Assembly (NCBI GenBank): GCA_963756745.1
Contig: CAVWOU010000006.1
Coordinates: 248,001 to 312,000 of the forward strand
Length of the DNA: 64,000 nt
Direction: 5' to 3'
Source: DASPWW01 sp963756745
Lineage (GTDB): Bacteria; Actinomycetota; Thermoleophilia; Solirubrobacterales; 70-9
A program made the translations under genes and the position numbers. Positions 8,741 through 16,861 of the stretch are shown piece after piece. How positions within the stretch are numbered: position 1 is the first letter of the stretch; each line of letters opens with the position of its first letter. Below the pieces are notes generated by a model that worked only from the letters and a program-made list of their open reading frames with translations, made no database searches and was not told the DNA's origin.

Positions 8741-9610
8741 CTACTTGACCTTGAAGGCGCGGATGTGGTCCTTGAAGGCGGCCTTGTCGCGCGAGTACAC
8801 GCCGTGGGCCAGCGCCTGGACGAGTGCGAGCAACGCGGAGTTCGAGCGCGTGTAGGACGGGCTGTTGGACGAGTAATACAGAGTCAGCTCGGCGTGCTCG
8901 CCCACGTCGGAAAGGGTGGCGTCGGTGATCGCGAGCGTGCGCGCGCGGCGGTGGCGGGCGAGCTTCATCGATCGCACGACGAGGGGATGCGCGCGCCCGG
9001 CGGAGAACGCGACCACAAGGGTGTCCTCGTCGACGCGGCCGAGCCGGTTGAGCGCGTCCTGCCGGGGGCTCGACACAACCTCGGCGCGGATGTCGAGCAG
9101 CGCGAGCAGGTGGCGCAGGTAGCTGGCGAAGAACGCCATCTGCTCTACCCCCACGATCACCACGCGCTGCGAGGTGGCGAGCGCGCTGACGCACGACTCG
9201 ATCTGCTCGCGCGTCAGGCTGCGTGCGGTCTCCTCGACGTTCGAGTGGTCGCTCGCGAGCGACGCCTCGAACTCCGAGTGGTCGAAGTCGAAGAGCTGTG
9301 CAGGGCCGTTTCCGTCGGGCGCGCGGCGGCGGTACTCCTCGATCGCCGCCTGCTGGAGCTCGGGGTAGCCCTCGAACCCAAGCGCCTGCGAGAAGCGGAC
9401 GACGGTGGAGGACGAGGTGTTGGCCCGGCGCGCCAGCTCCTCAGCCGTCTGGAAGGCGGCCTCCTCGAGATGGTCGACGATGTAGCGGGCGACGTCCTTC
9501 TGCGAGCGCGAGAACTCGTCGAAGCGCTCGGTGATGAACTCCGAGAGCGACTTGGTGCTCGGGGTGCTCGCCCGCCTCCCGTTTCGCGACTTGGTTGCGG
9601 TCTTGGCCAC
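8741..9610 (-). CDS. MurR/RpiR family transcriptional regulator
   Basis: 289 residues. An N-terminal HTH_6 domain (SQKDVARYIVDHLEEAAF, then ARRANTSSSTVVRFSQALGF) is followed by a SIS domain at about 130-270 (VVIVGVEQMAFFASYL, VVAFSAGRAHPLV). Such regulators sense phosphosugars and control sugar or amino-sugar catabolism. Its target is unknown; neighbours are pdxS and a secreted protein. A basic, Ser/Thr-rich tail of about 20 residues precedes the HTH. Confidence 0.9.
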   Translation of the reverse strand: MAKTATKSRNGRRASTPSTKSLSEFITERFDEFSRSQKDVARYIVDHLEEAAFQTAEELARRANTSSSTVVRFSQALGFEGYPELQQAAIEEYRRRAPDGNGPAQLFDFDHSEFEASLASDHSNVEETARSLTREQIESCVSALATSQRVVIVGVEQMAFFASYLRHLLALLDIRAEVVSSPRQDALNRLGRVDEDTLVVAFSAGRAHPLVVRSMKLARHRRARTLAITDATLSDVGEHAELTLYYSSNSPSYTRSNSALLALVQALAHGVYSRDKAAFKDHIRAFKVK

Positions 9611-9739
9611 GGCACGGTTGGTTTCGACGCATGCGGGGACTTTCCCTTCCGGCTCGTGGAGTCGAACGCCGAGATCGCTATGGCGCAGGGGCGGCCGTGC
9701 CGCCGGTCAGCGGCTTGCTGCACTCGCTGAAGTAAGGAC

Positions 9740-10801
9740 CTAGCTGCTGGTCGCCCGGACCTCGAACCCGCCAAACGGATCGCCCTCGGAGAACGCATTG
9801 CCGCCGAGCGCCTCGTTCACCGCTCTCGCCCCGTCCGAGGTCAGCTCGGAGTCGATCCCGGTGATCGTTACTTCAGCACCGTCGACATTCACCGTGGCTT
9901 CGGCCGGGTTGAACGACGCAACGGACACCCGATCGCCCGAGATCACCGCGGTGATCTCGCCGTCGGTGAGGCTGATGCGCGGCTTCGTCAGCTCGATGTT
10001 CGCGCCGCCCTGCGTGAGCCGCACACCGCCGTTGAGACGCACGACACCCGACGCGCCGTCCTCCGCGACCTTGCCGCCAGTGACCGGGAATCCGATCCTG
10101 CCGGCGCCCTGGGTCGCGGGGTCGATCGCGCTCGCCGACACCCCGCCGCTCGTGAATGCGTTGTCGAGCGCGAGCTCACCGTCGCCACCGTCGATCGTCA
10201 CCTCGCCCCCGCCCGTCTCGGCGACGACCTTGAGCTTTCCGAACACGACGTCGCGATTCTCGAGCTCCATCTCGGTGACGTCCTCGATCAACCTCAATCC
10301 CTTGGCGCTCAGCAGCACCTTGACGCCGTTGACCTTGATCGTCCCGTCCGACTCCTTCGCCTTCGCGTTCTCTATGTCGAGATCGAACAGCGCGGAGTTC
10401 TTCCCGTCGAGCTTCGCCTTCAGCTTCGAGCTGCGCCCGAACTTCGCCTGGAGCCTCGTGAGCTCGAACTTGCCCCCGTCACCCTTCAGCTCGAGTCCCC
10501 CGTCGTGCTTGAGCGTGCCGTTGACCTTCTTGTTGTCGAGCTCGCCGCTGGCGATCGGGAAGCCGTAGCCCTTTTTCTTCTCCTTCGCGGGATCGATCAC
10601 CTTCACCTTCGTTCCGGTGTCGGCGAGGAACTCGCCCACGTTGGCGCTGATCTTCAAGCTCGTGGTCCCGCCACTTACCTGCTCGGGCCTCGCGGACGCG
10701 CCCGGCGCGAGAACGAGGGTCGCCGCCGTCGCGATGGCCGCCGCGGCGACCACGAGGCCCTGCCGGCGGACGCTCCGATGTGTCTTCCGTGTCGTTGTCA
10801 C
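9740..10801 (-). CDS. Secreted two-repeat beta-rich protein, HtaA-like
   Basis: 353 residues. A twin-arginine-free signal peptide (hydrophobic AAAAIATAATLVLAPGASA) precedes two tandem copies of a roughly 150-residue beta domain. The copies align at VIDPAKEKKKGYGFPIASGE and AIDPATQGAGRIGFPVTGG, and again at KFELTRLQAKF and NIELTKPRISL. The pattern fits HtaA domains, which bind haem at the cell surface of actinobacteria, but no haem ligand can be assigned by eye. No membrane anchor is seen at the C-terminus. Confidence 0.65.
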   Translation of the reverse strand: MTTTRKTHRSVRRQGLVVAAAAIATAATLVLAPGASARPEQVSGGTTSLKISANVGEFLADTGTKVKVIDPAKEKKKGYGFPIASGELDNKKVNGTLKHDGGLELKGDGGKFELTRLQAKFGRSSKLKAKLDGKNSALFDLDIENAKAKESDGTIKVNGVKVLLSAKGLRLIEDVTEMELENRDVVFGKLKVVAETGGGEVTIDGGDGELALDNAFTSGGVSASAIDPATQGAGRIGFPVTGGKVAEDGASGVVRLNGGVRLTQGGANIELTKPRISLTDGEITAVISGDRVSVASFNPAEATVNVDGAEVTITGIDSELTSDGARAVNEALGGNAFSEGDPFGGFEVRATSS

Positions 10802-10889
10802 GTCGTTTCCCTCCTGTTAGCGGAATCGAACATTGAAGCGGAGATCGGTACGGGACGCGTCGCTGGGGGCACTCGGCGCGGACGTGCCG

Positions 10890-11879
10890 CTACTGGTAGA
10901 GAAGGAAGTCGGGCTCGGGCTCGAGGCGCAAGATCTCGTTGGGCTTCATCAGGCCGTTGTCCAGCCTGTAGAAGAGCGAGAACCCGGCGAACAGGTCCTC
11001 GCGCGTAAGTCGGGTGTACCCGGCCTTCTTCGCCGCGGCGCCGCCGATGCCGTCGAAGTTGAGCACGACGTCGACTCCCTCCGGCTGCTTGATGTCCTTG
11101 CGCCTCTTCACGCTTCCGTCGCGGAACTGGTGGATCACCAGCGCCTTCTGCGGCAGGTTCTCGAGCTCGACCAGGTTGCTCATATAGGCGCTGACGCGGT
11201 CGAGCGTCTTCGCGTTCACCGATCCGACGGTGTGTCCCGGCCTTCCGTGTGGTCCCACGTTCCACTCCGGGTCGAGGGCGATGTCGACGTTAGGCTGCAC
11301 CAGCCACTCCCTGAGCGCACGGACCTCCTTGATGAAGGTCGACTGCCCGGGTTGGATGTCGAGGATGAGGCGCCCGTTCAGTGCCTCGGCCGCGCGAAAG
11401 TACTCCTCGATCACCCTGTTGGACTGCCGCGAGCGGTACTTGCCGTCGCTCCCCCTGTCGGCCGTGGCGAGCACCGCGACGAGGTCGAAGCCCGGGACGA
11501 CCGCGCGGCCCTCGCCCTCGTAGGGCTTCGCCTGCTTGCGCAGCCCCTTCTTCGCGCCCTGAACCGACTTTCGCCCGATGATCGTCGCCCCCATCTGAGG
11601 TGCGCCGTAGTACGCGACGACCCGCTCGCCGGGGAACAGCTCGCCGCCACCCGACTCACCCGTGCCGCCGGTGCCGCCGGTGCCGCCCGAGGCGTTCGTG
11701 CTCGCCCGCCGATCTGACGGCAGAGAGTCGAGGAAGCGCTCGGTCGCGCGATCGACCTCGGCGGTGGTCGGGGGCTGCAGGCGCGCCGACGCCCCTCCCC
11801 CGCCGCCGGACGCCGCGGCGGAGGCGGCGCCCAGCGAGCAGGCGAGCAGGCACACGCCGAGGACGAGTCGTCGACCCAT
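10890..11879 (-). CDS. Secreted hypothetical protein, possible glycoside-hydrolase-like barrel
   Basis: 329 residues. The N-terminal hydrophobic segment includes LLACS, which could be a weak lipobox. A Gly/Ser-rich linker follows (about 65-80), then a domain with VVAYYGAPQMGATIIG, LILDIQPGQST, VDIALDPEWNV and VDVVLNFDGIGG. Alternating strands ending in Asp or Glu suggest a TIM barrel of the type seen in putative glycoside hydrolases; no catalytic pair can be named. The gene stands alone. Confidence 0.6.
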   Translation of the reverse strand: MGRRLVLGVCLLACSLGAASAAASGGGGGASARLQPPTTAEVDRATERFLDSLPSDRRASTNASGGTGGTGGTGESGGGELFPGERVVAYYGAPQMGATIIGRKSVQGAKKGLRKQAKPYEGEGRAVVPGFDLVAVLATADRGSDGKYRSRQSNRVIEEYFRAAEALNGRLILDIQPGQSTFIKEVRALREWLVQPNVDIALDPEWNVGPHGRPGHTVGSVNAKTLDRVSAYMSNLVELENLPQKALVIHQFRDGSVKRRKDIKQPEGVDVVLNFDGIGGAAAKKAGYTRLTREDLFAGFSLFYRLDNGLMKPNEILRLEPEPDFLLYQ

Positions 11880-11918
11880 TCGGGACAGGAAACACGAAAC
11901 CCAGGCGGATGACGCGCC

Positions 11919-12232
11919 GTGGAGGGCGAGCTACCCGCGCCCGACGCGCTCCCAGTCCGGCTCCTGGCCGAAACCCTGATCCGGCTGGAATCGATCGGCG
12001 CGTTCCTGACCGGAAGGGATGGGAGGATGGCGACGGCCGCGTCCGCCCCGTGGTCGAGATCGAAATGCGGCTGCGAAATCAGGCGCTCGATCTCGCCGAA
12101 TCGCTCGGATGCACGCCCCGCAGCCGCGCCTGTCTCGGGCTGGATCTTCAGCGGCCGGCCGCGTTCGATCTCGCCGCGCATTGGGCCGAGGCGGAATCGA
12201 TCGAAGCCGAAGCCGAGGAGGAGGGCGAGTGA
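11919..12232 (+). pseudogene. Remnant of a P27-type phage terminase small subunit
   Basis: Two overlapping frames give pieces of one protein. One reads LLAETLIRLESIGAFLTGRDG. The other, from about 12035, reads DGRVRPVVEIEMRLRNQALD and ends with LAESLGCTPRSRACLGLD and an acidic tail to TGA 12232. The C-terminal LGxTPxSRAxLGL pattern is characteristic of P27-family terminase small subunits, which recognise phage DNA for packaging. The frame break and missing N-terminus make it a relic of a prophage or gene-transfer element; no other phage gene is adjacent. Confidence 0.45.
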
Positions 12233-12308
12233 CCGCCCTCCTCCGGCACGTCGCGGCTCTAACGCCCGGCTCAGGCGACGATTGCCGCCACGATCGCGGC
12301 CACGATCA

Positions 12309-12470
12309 TCAGCCCCATACGAGTGCCACCACGATCGCGGCCACGATCAGCACCACCATCACCGACGAGGCCATCATCAAGTCCTTTCGGCCCATTTCGT
12401 CGGAGTAATGCTCCACAGGGCCGGTGTCACGCGGCACCTCAGGGCCGGTGTCGCTCGCGTGGTATTCCAT
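12309..12470 (-). CDS. Small single-pass membrane protein, 53 aa
   Basis: ATG at 12470 follows GAGGAGGTG with good spacing. The product has a hydrophilic head with an imperfect duplication (SDTGPEVPR, then DTGPVEHYSD) and a C-terminal transmembrane helix (VMVVLIVAAIVVALVWG) that ends the protein. No homologue is recognised. The strong binding site, open frame and clean helix support a real small gene. It lies between the terminase relic and an orphan SnoaL end. Confidence 0.6.
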   Translation of the reverse strand: MEYHASDTGPEVPRDTGPVEHYSDEMGRKDLMMASSVMVVLIVAAIVVALVWG

Positions 12471-12527
12471 GCAACACCTCCTCAGTTATTGCGACGACTG
12501 GAGGGTACCGCTCAAGTTGCCCCGCGC

Positions 12528-12730
12528 TACTCCCGCAGCCCGGCGGCTTCGAGGGCTTCGTGGTGATCCCAGAAGAACTCGGCCAGTACGACCTTGCCCT
12601 TTCTGAAGGTCAGCACTTGACTGAATTGGATATCTCCTTCGAGTCCCGACCGCTCGCCGGTCATGTGCGCTCGTGCTCGAAAGACCACGGCCTCACCTGC
12701 AATCGCGCAGATCCTCGCGATCCGGAGTGG
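12528..12730 (-). pseudogene. Orphan SnoaL/NTF2-like C-terminal fragment with array tag
   Basis: Reading from about 12730 down to TAG 12528-12530 gives VVFRARAHMTGERSG, QVLTFRKGKVVLAEFFWD and finally EALEAAGLRE. This matches the last half of the SnoaL proteins in the 27-45 kb array, including the tag codons. No start or N-terminal half exists; upstream bases belong to a cupin gene on the other strand. It is a displaced array unit about 11 kb from the nearest intact copy. Confidence 0.7.
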
Positions 12731-12774
12731 GCGATCCAGTGCGCGGGGGCGCGAGCGGCGGTAGGCTCGGCGCC

Positions 12775-13110
12775 GTGGCCGAGCCTTCCCACGAGCTTGC
12801 CGATCTCGACCGCGTTCTCGCGGCCGCGCGCGAGTCCGGGGAGCAGTGGACCGAGTTCATGCGCGCCGGGATGTTCAGCGCCGGCGTCTACCGCCTCGCC
12901 GCCGGCGAGCCGGACCGCCAGACACCACACGCCGAGGACGAGATCTACTACGTGCTCGCGGGCCGCGCCGGGCTCGAGATCGCCGGTGAGGCGCATCCCG
13001 TCGGGCCCGGGTCGGTCGCGTTCGTCGCGAAGCGCGTCGATCACCGGTTCGTGAACATCGGCGAGGACCTCGAGGTGCTCGTCCTGTTTGCTCCCCCCGA
13101 GTCGGGCTAG
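12775..13110 (+). CDS. Cupin domain protein
   Basis: 111 residues from GTG 12775. Single cupin barrel with HAEDEIYYVLAG (metal-binding motif 1), PVGPGSVAFVAKRVDHRF (motif 2) and a final EVLVLFAPP. Such proteins are metal-dependent isomerases, dioxygenases or sensors; no substrate can be deduced. It is convergent with the MFS gene and their stop codons overlap. Confidence 0.8.
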   Translation: MAEPSHELADLDRVLAAARESGEQWTEFMRAGMFSAGVYRLAAGEPDRQTPHAEDEIYYVLAGRAGLEIAGEAHPVGPGSVAFVAKRVDHRFVNIGEDLEVLVLFAPPESG

Positions 13111-14762
13111 AACCCCAGCGCGCCGCCGACGAGATCTTCCACCGAGCGGGGATCGACCCCGTGCTCTTCCTCGAATGTGGCGGCAGCGTCGTCGTCGACG
13201 AGCGCGATCGCGAGCTCCTCGCGGGAGGAGCCGAACTCGCACGCGGCGCGGTCGAGCCCGGCAAGCGCGACGTCCTGGACGACACCGCTGATGCCCCCCG
13301 TCCCGGGAAGCTCGCGGTCCTCGCACGGGTCGGCGATCTCGACCGGCTCGGGCTCGGCGCGGACGGCGAGGACCGCCTGGAACGCCGAGAGCGCGAGCGC
13401 CGAGCCGGCGACGGCAAGCGACACGCGCGCCGCACGACGCTCGCGCAGCGGGAAGACCGCGACCGCTCCAACGAGGCCGAGCGCGCCCGTGATCAGGAAC
13501 GCGATCGCGAACGCCCCGTTGATGCCCTCGATCAGCGTCTCGTCGGCGCGCTCGACGAGCTCGTCGTAGGCCGCGGCGCTCTCGGGGTCGTCGCCGACGC
13601 TCGCCGCCGCATCGTCGAGCGAACGCCGCAGCGTCTCGCGCGGGTCGACCGGGTCGAGGTCGGCGGTGACCGCGTTCGCGAGCTCGATCTTGTCGAGCGG
13701 CCCGAGCTGGGCGTCGAGCACGAGAGCCGCCCCCCGCTCCCTGGTCTCGGCAACCGAGTCGTCGATCTGCGCCGCGGCTATCGGCGCCAGGACCAGCAGC
13801 GCGAGCGTGATCCCGCCGTGGCGGATCGCTAGCAGGGTCGCCGTCTGGGCCGGGGTCCGCTCCGGGAGCAGGGGGCCGACGAGAGAGGTGAGCGCGAGAC
13901 CCATCCCGAGCCCGGCGAGTATCTGCGGGAGCACCGTCCACGCGACCGACGCCGACGGGAGGAACGCGAGCGCCAGGACCCCGGCCCCGACGAGCGCGCA
14001 GCCCGCGGGCGCGAGAACCCGGGGGTCGCCGCGAATCCGCGTTCCGACAAGCGCGGCGGCGGGAACGATCGCGACGACCAGCGCGGCCTCGAGCGGAGAC
14101 AGCGACCACCCCGACACGAGCAGCAGCACGAGCAGGAACAGAACCGCGCTCAGCGCGGCGGAGACCACGGCAAGCGCGATCGCCGGGCCGAGCTCGATGC
14201 GCTCGGGCGCAGGCGGCTCCGGGCCCGCGGGCGCCGGCTCGAGCGGAGCCCGCGTGCCCACGAACGCGACCGCGGCGAGGAGGCCGATCGGCGCCTGGAC
14301 GAGGAAGATCGCGCGCCAGTCGAAGAGCTCGGTGAGGATGCCGCCGAGCGCGGGGCCGGCGGCCGCGCCGAGAACCGCGGCCGCGGTCCACAGCCTCTCC
14401 CGACCGCGCTCTCCCGCCGTGAGGAAGGCGAACCCGGCCACCAGCCCCGCGGCTGCGCCCAGCGCCTGCACGCCGCGCAGGACGAGCAGCGGAGCCAGCG
14501 AATCGACGACGCCGCACCCAGCGCCAGCGGCCGCGAAGAGCACGAACCCCCACGCGCCGAAGCGCGCCGAGCCGGCGAGCCGGCGCACCCGCTCGGCGGG
14601 GATCAGCGCCGCCGCGAGCACGAGCGTGTACACGCCGAGCACCGCGGCAACGCCTTCGACGGTCGTGTCGAGCTCGACGATCAGCTCGGGGAGCGCGAGC
14701 GTCACGACCGAGGCGTCGGCGAGCGCCAGCCCGACCGCGACGGCGACGAACGCGCGCCGCAT
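13107..14762 (-). CDS. MFS transporter (DHA2-like)
   Basis: 551 residues from ATG 14762, chosen for GGGAG eight bases upstream (a GTG at 14789 is also open). About 12-14 hydrophobic segments are visible, with motif A replaced by IPAERVRRLAG and motif C-like GPALGGIL. A large extracytoplasmic loop with ESAAAYDELVERADE lies before the last helices, and the C-terminal 90 residues are soluble. Probably a drug or metabolite exporter. Confidence 0.8.
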   Translation of the reverse strand: MRRAFVAVAVGLALADASVVTLALPELIVELDTTVEGVAAVLGVYTLVLAAALIPAERVRRLAGSARFGAWGFVLFAAAGAGCGVVDSLAPLLVLRGVQALGAAAGLVAGFAFLTAGERGRERLWTAAAVLGAAAGPALGGILTELFDWRAIFLVQAPIGLLAAVAFVGTRAPLEPAPAGPEPPAPERIELGPAIALAVVSAALSAVLFLLVLLLVSGWSLSPLEAALVVAIVPAAALVGTRIRGDPRVLAPAGCALVGAGVLALAFLPSASVAWTVLPQILAGLGMGLALTSLVGPLLPERTPAQTATLLAIRHGGITLALLVLAPIAAAQIDDSVAETRERGAALVLDAQLGPLDKIELANAVTADLDPVDPRETLRRSLDDAAASVGDDPESAAAYDELVERADETLIEGINGAFAIAFLITGALGLVGAVAVFPLRERRAARVSLAVAGSALALSAFQAVLAVRAEPEPVEIADPCEDRELPGTGGISGVVQDVALAGLDRAACEFGSSREELAIALVDDDAAATFEEEHGVDPRSVEDLVGGALGF

Positions 14763-14896
14763 GCCTACGCTCCCCGGCGGGCCGAGCACGAAGTTTTAGG
14801 CGATCTTTTGGGTAGTCTCATTGTCATCTCACGGCCCGAACTTACGGTTCTCCCGTAGTTCGCACCCCCTGATACCAAGCGAAAAGGAGAACCATC

Positions 14897-15241
14897 ATGG
14901 ACAGAGTCAAGGGAATCGCGGCGGCGCTGGCTGCCGTCGCGGCACTCGGCGTCGGCGGCGCAGCGATCGCGAGCGCGGCCGGCGGCGGCGACAGCTCCTC
15001 CCCCGCGGCGGAGTCACCCGACGCCAAGGAAGGCCCCGATCAGGCGATCGGCGGCAGCGACCTCGACAAGGCCAGCGCCGCGGCGCTCCAGCACACGGGC
15101 GGCGGCCAGGTCACCGACACCGAGGTCGGCGACGAGGAGAGCTACTACGAGGTCGAGGTGAGCCTCGACGACGGTAGCCAGGTCGACGTGCAGCTCGACC
15201 GCGGCTTCAACGTCGTCGGCGACGAGGCCGACGAGGAGTAG
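14897..15241 (+). CDS. Secreted PepSY-domain protein
   Basis: 114 residues after AAAAGGAG. Signal peptide ends around IASAAGG. The mature part is Ser/Ala-rich, then one PepSY unit (LDKASAAALQHTGGGQVTDTE in two parts, ending YYEVEVSLDDGSQVDVQLDR). PepSY domains are thought to inhibit or modulate proteases in the cell envelope. Very acidic C-terminus. A hairpin terminator follows 29 bases after the stop. Confidence 0.8.
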   Translation: MDRVKGIAAALAAVAALGVGGAAIASAAGGGDSSSPAAESPDAKEGPDQAIGGSDLDKASAAALQHTGGGQVTDTEVGDEESYYEVEVSLDDGSQVDVQLDRGFNVVGDEADEE

Positions 15242-15269
15242 CCGAAGCACCGACACGGTCGGACTTCAC

Positions 15270-15300
15270 AGGCCCCCGCGAAAGCGGGGGCCTGTTTGCT
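15270..15300 (+). terminator. Rho-independent terminator after the PepSY gene
   Basis: Arms AGGCCCCCGC (15270-15279) and GCGGGGGCCT (15284-15293), a GAAA loop, and a GTTTGCTT tail. Clear intrinsic terminator in the plus direction. Confidence 0.85.
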
Positions 15301-15398
15301 TGGGCGCATGCGCATCCCGACACTCGCCACCGGCCGGCCGTATTTCGCGGTTTCGGGCATGATGCCCGCGATGGAGCAAGCTTCGGCCGGCGAGCCCG

Positions 15399-15836
15399 AT
15401 GACCACGGTGGCCACCTACCGCAGCTACGGGGAGGCGGAGCGGGCGGTCGACTTCCTCTCCGACAAGGGCTTCCCGGTCGAGCGCGTCGCGATCGTCGGC
15501 GCGGGCCTGAGGACGGTCGAGCGGGTAACCGGGCGGGTCACCACCGGGCGCGCCGCGCTCGAGGGCGCGGCCCAGGGCGCGCTGATCGGCCTCCTGTTCG
15601 GCCTCCTGTTCGGGCTGTTCTTCGACGGACCGGCTTTCTTCGGCGTGGTCCTGTACGGGCTCGTCGCCGGGGCGGTGTTCGGAGCGGTTCTGGCGGCGTT
15701 CTACCAGGCGGCCCAGGGCGGGACCCGGGACTTCGGCTCGGTGAGTGGGATCGAGGCGGCGAGCTACGAGATCCAGGTCGAGCAAGAGATGGCCGATCGG
15801 GCCAAGGAGTTGCTCGGCGAGCTCGCCCGCGCCTGA
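15399..15836 (+). CDS. General stress protein 17M-like membrane protein
   Basis: 145 residues. The N-terminal alpha/beta module (VATYRSYGEAERAVDFLSDKG, in pieces, to VERVAIVGAGL) matches general stress protein 17M domains. Two Gly-rich transmembrane helices follow (LIGLLFGLLFGLFF and VVLYGLVAGAVFGAVL), then a soluble strand YEIQVEQEMADRAKELL. Function in actinobacteria is unknown; stress association is by family. Confidence 0.75.
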   Translation: MTTVATYRSYGEAERAVDFLSDKGFPVERVAIVGAGLRTVERVTGRVTTGRAALEGAAQGALIGLLFGLLFGLFFDGPAFFGVVLYGLVAGAVFGAVLAAFYQAAQGGTRDFGSVSGIEAASYEIQVEQEMADRAKELLGELARA

Positions 15837-15876
15837 GGCCACTCCCGAGACGCGAGCGGTCGGAAAGTGAGCGCGC

Positions 15877-16788
15877 TCAGGGCGCGAACTCCCGGCTGAC
15901 GAGGATCGAGAAGTAGCCGAAGTCGGCGCCCAGCACGGGCTCGCCGAGCATCCCCCGCGCCGGGGCGAGCGGCGCGTCGCCGGCCGCCACGGCCTCCGCG
16001 GCGTCGGCGAGCTCGCCGAGGAATCGCGGCGGGACCGACGGGCGCAGGCAGTGGGCCGTGTAGACGATCCGGATCGCGCCGGCGAGCTCGTCGGCCAGCC
16101 GGCGCGCCGAGCGAGCGTAGGTGGCCGGATCGGTGCCCGGCTCGTAGACGAGCAGCGGCCCGTAGTACGCCTGGTCTTGCGCGAACAGGATGCCGGCGGC
16201 CTCGTCGAGGAGGCAGATGTGGTCCGGGGCGTGGCCGGGCGTGTGGATGACGCGCAGGGTGCGATCGCCCAGCTCGACCGTGTCACCGTCCGCCAGCAGG
16301 CGGGTGGGCTGCGGCGGATCGATCCGCCACCCGAGCTCGGCGACCCGCTCACGGGGCCACGGCCGCATCGTCTCGTCGGGGCCGATCAAGAACCAGCCGT
16401 CGCGGTCCGCCTCCCGCAGGCGGTCCCAACTCTCGTACATCCCCTCGGCGACCTCCTGGTAGCCACTCACTTCCTCGTCGCGCGTGGCGAACTCGATCCA
16501 CTCCGGGCCGAGCTCGTGCATCTCGACGTGGTCGAACAGCTCATTGCCGCCAACGTGGTCGAAGTGGACGTGGGAGTTGACGACGATCGTCGGCGCCGCC
16601 GCGACCGGCTCGATCGCGGCGGCGATGTCGGCCAGGCCGAGCCCGGTGTCGACAAGGACGCACCGCTCCGAGCCGGCGACGAGCCAGCTGAACACGTGAC
16701 CCGGCTCGGCCACGAGGTGGACTCCGGGCTCGACCTCGGCGACGTGGAACCACTCCCGTGCGTCGGCCGCGAAGCTGCGAACGGTCAC
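15877..16788 (-). CDS. Metallo-beta-lactamase-fold hydrolase
   Basis: 303 residues from GTG 16788. The zinc motif is present as VNSHVHFDHVGG, with further ligands in HTPGHAPDHICLLDE and TAHCLRP. The VVNSHVHFDHVGG and HTPGH pattern is that of glyoxalase II-like and related esterases or lactonases. The first strand includes VLVDTGLG. No transmembrane part. Convergent with the PepSY/stress genes and divergent from ligD. Confidence 0.85.
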   Translation of the reverse strand: MTVRSFAADAREWFHVAEVEPGVHLVAEPGHVFSWLVAGSERCVLVDTGLGLADIAAAIEPVAAAPTIVVNSHVHFDHVGGNELFDHVEMHELGPEWIEFATRDEEVSGYQEVAEGMYESWDRLREADRDGWFLIGPDETMRPWPRERVAELGWRIDPPQPTRLLADGDTVELGDRTLRVIHTPGHAPDHICLLDEAAGILFAQDQAYYGPLLVYEPGTDPATYARSARRLADELAGAIRIVYTAHCLRPSVPPRFLGELADAAEAVAAGDAPLAPARGMLGEPVLGADFGYFSILVSREFAP

Positions 16789-16861
16789 TCGCGGGCGTCC
16801 GTGACGGCCTCGACGTTGTCGTCGGACATCGCCGCAGTATCGCGCGCGAGATGATTCGTAC

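Noticed and set aside
12661..14553. 630-codon minus-strand open frame
   Set aside because: Arg/Gly/Ala-rich shadow of the MFS transporter gene in another frame.
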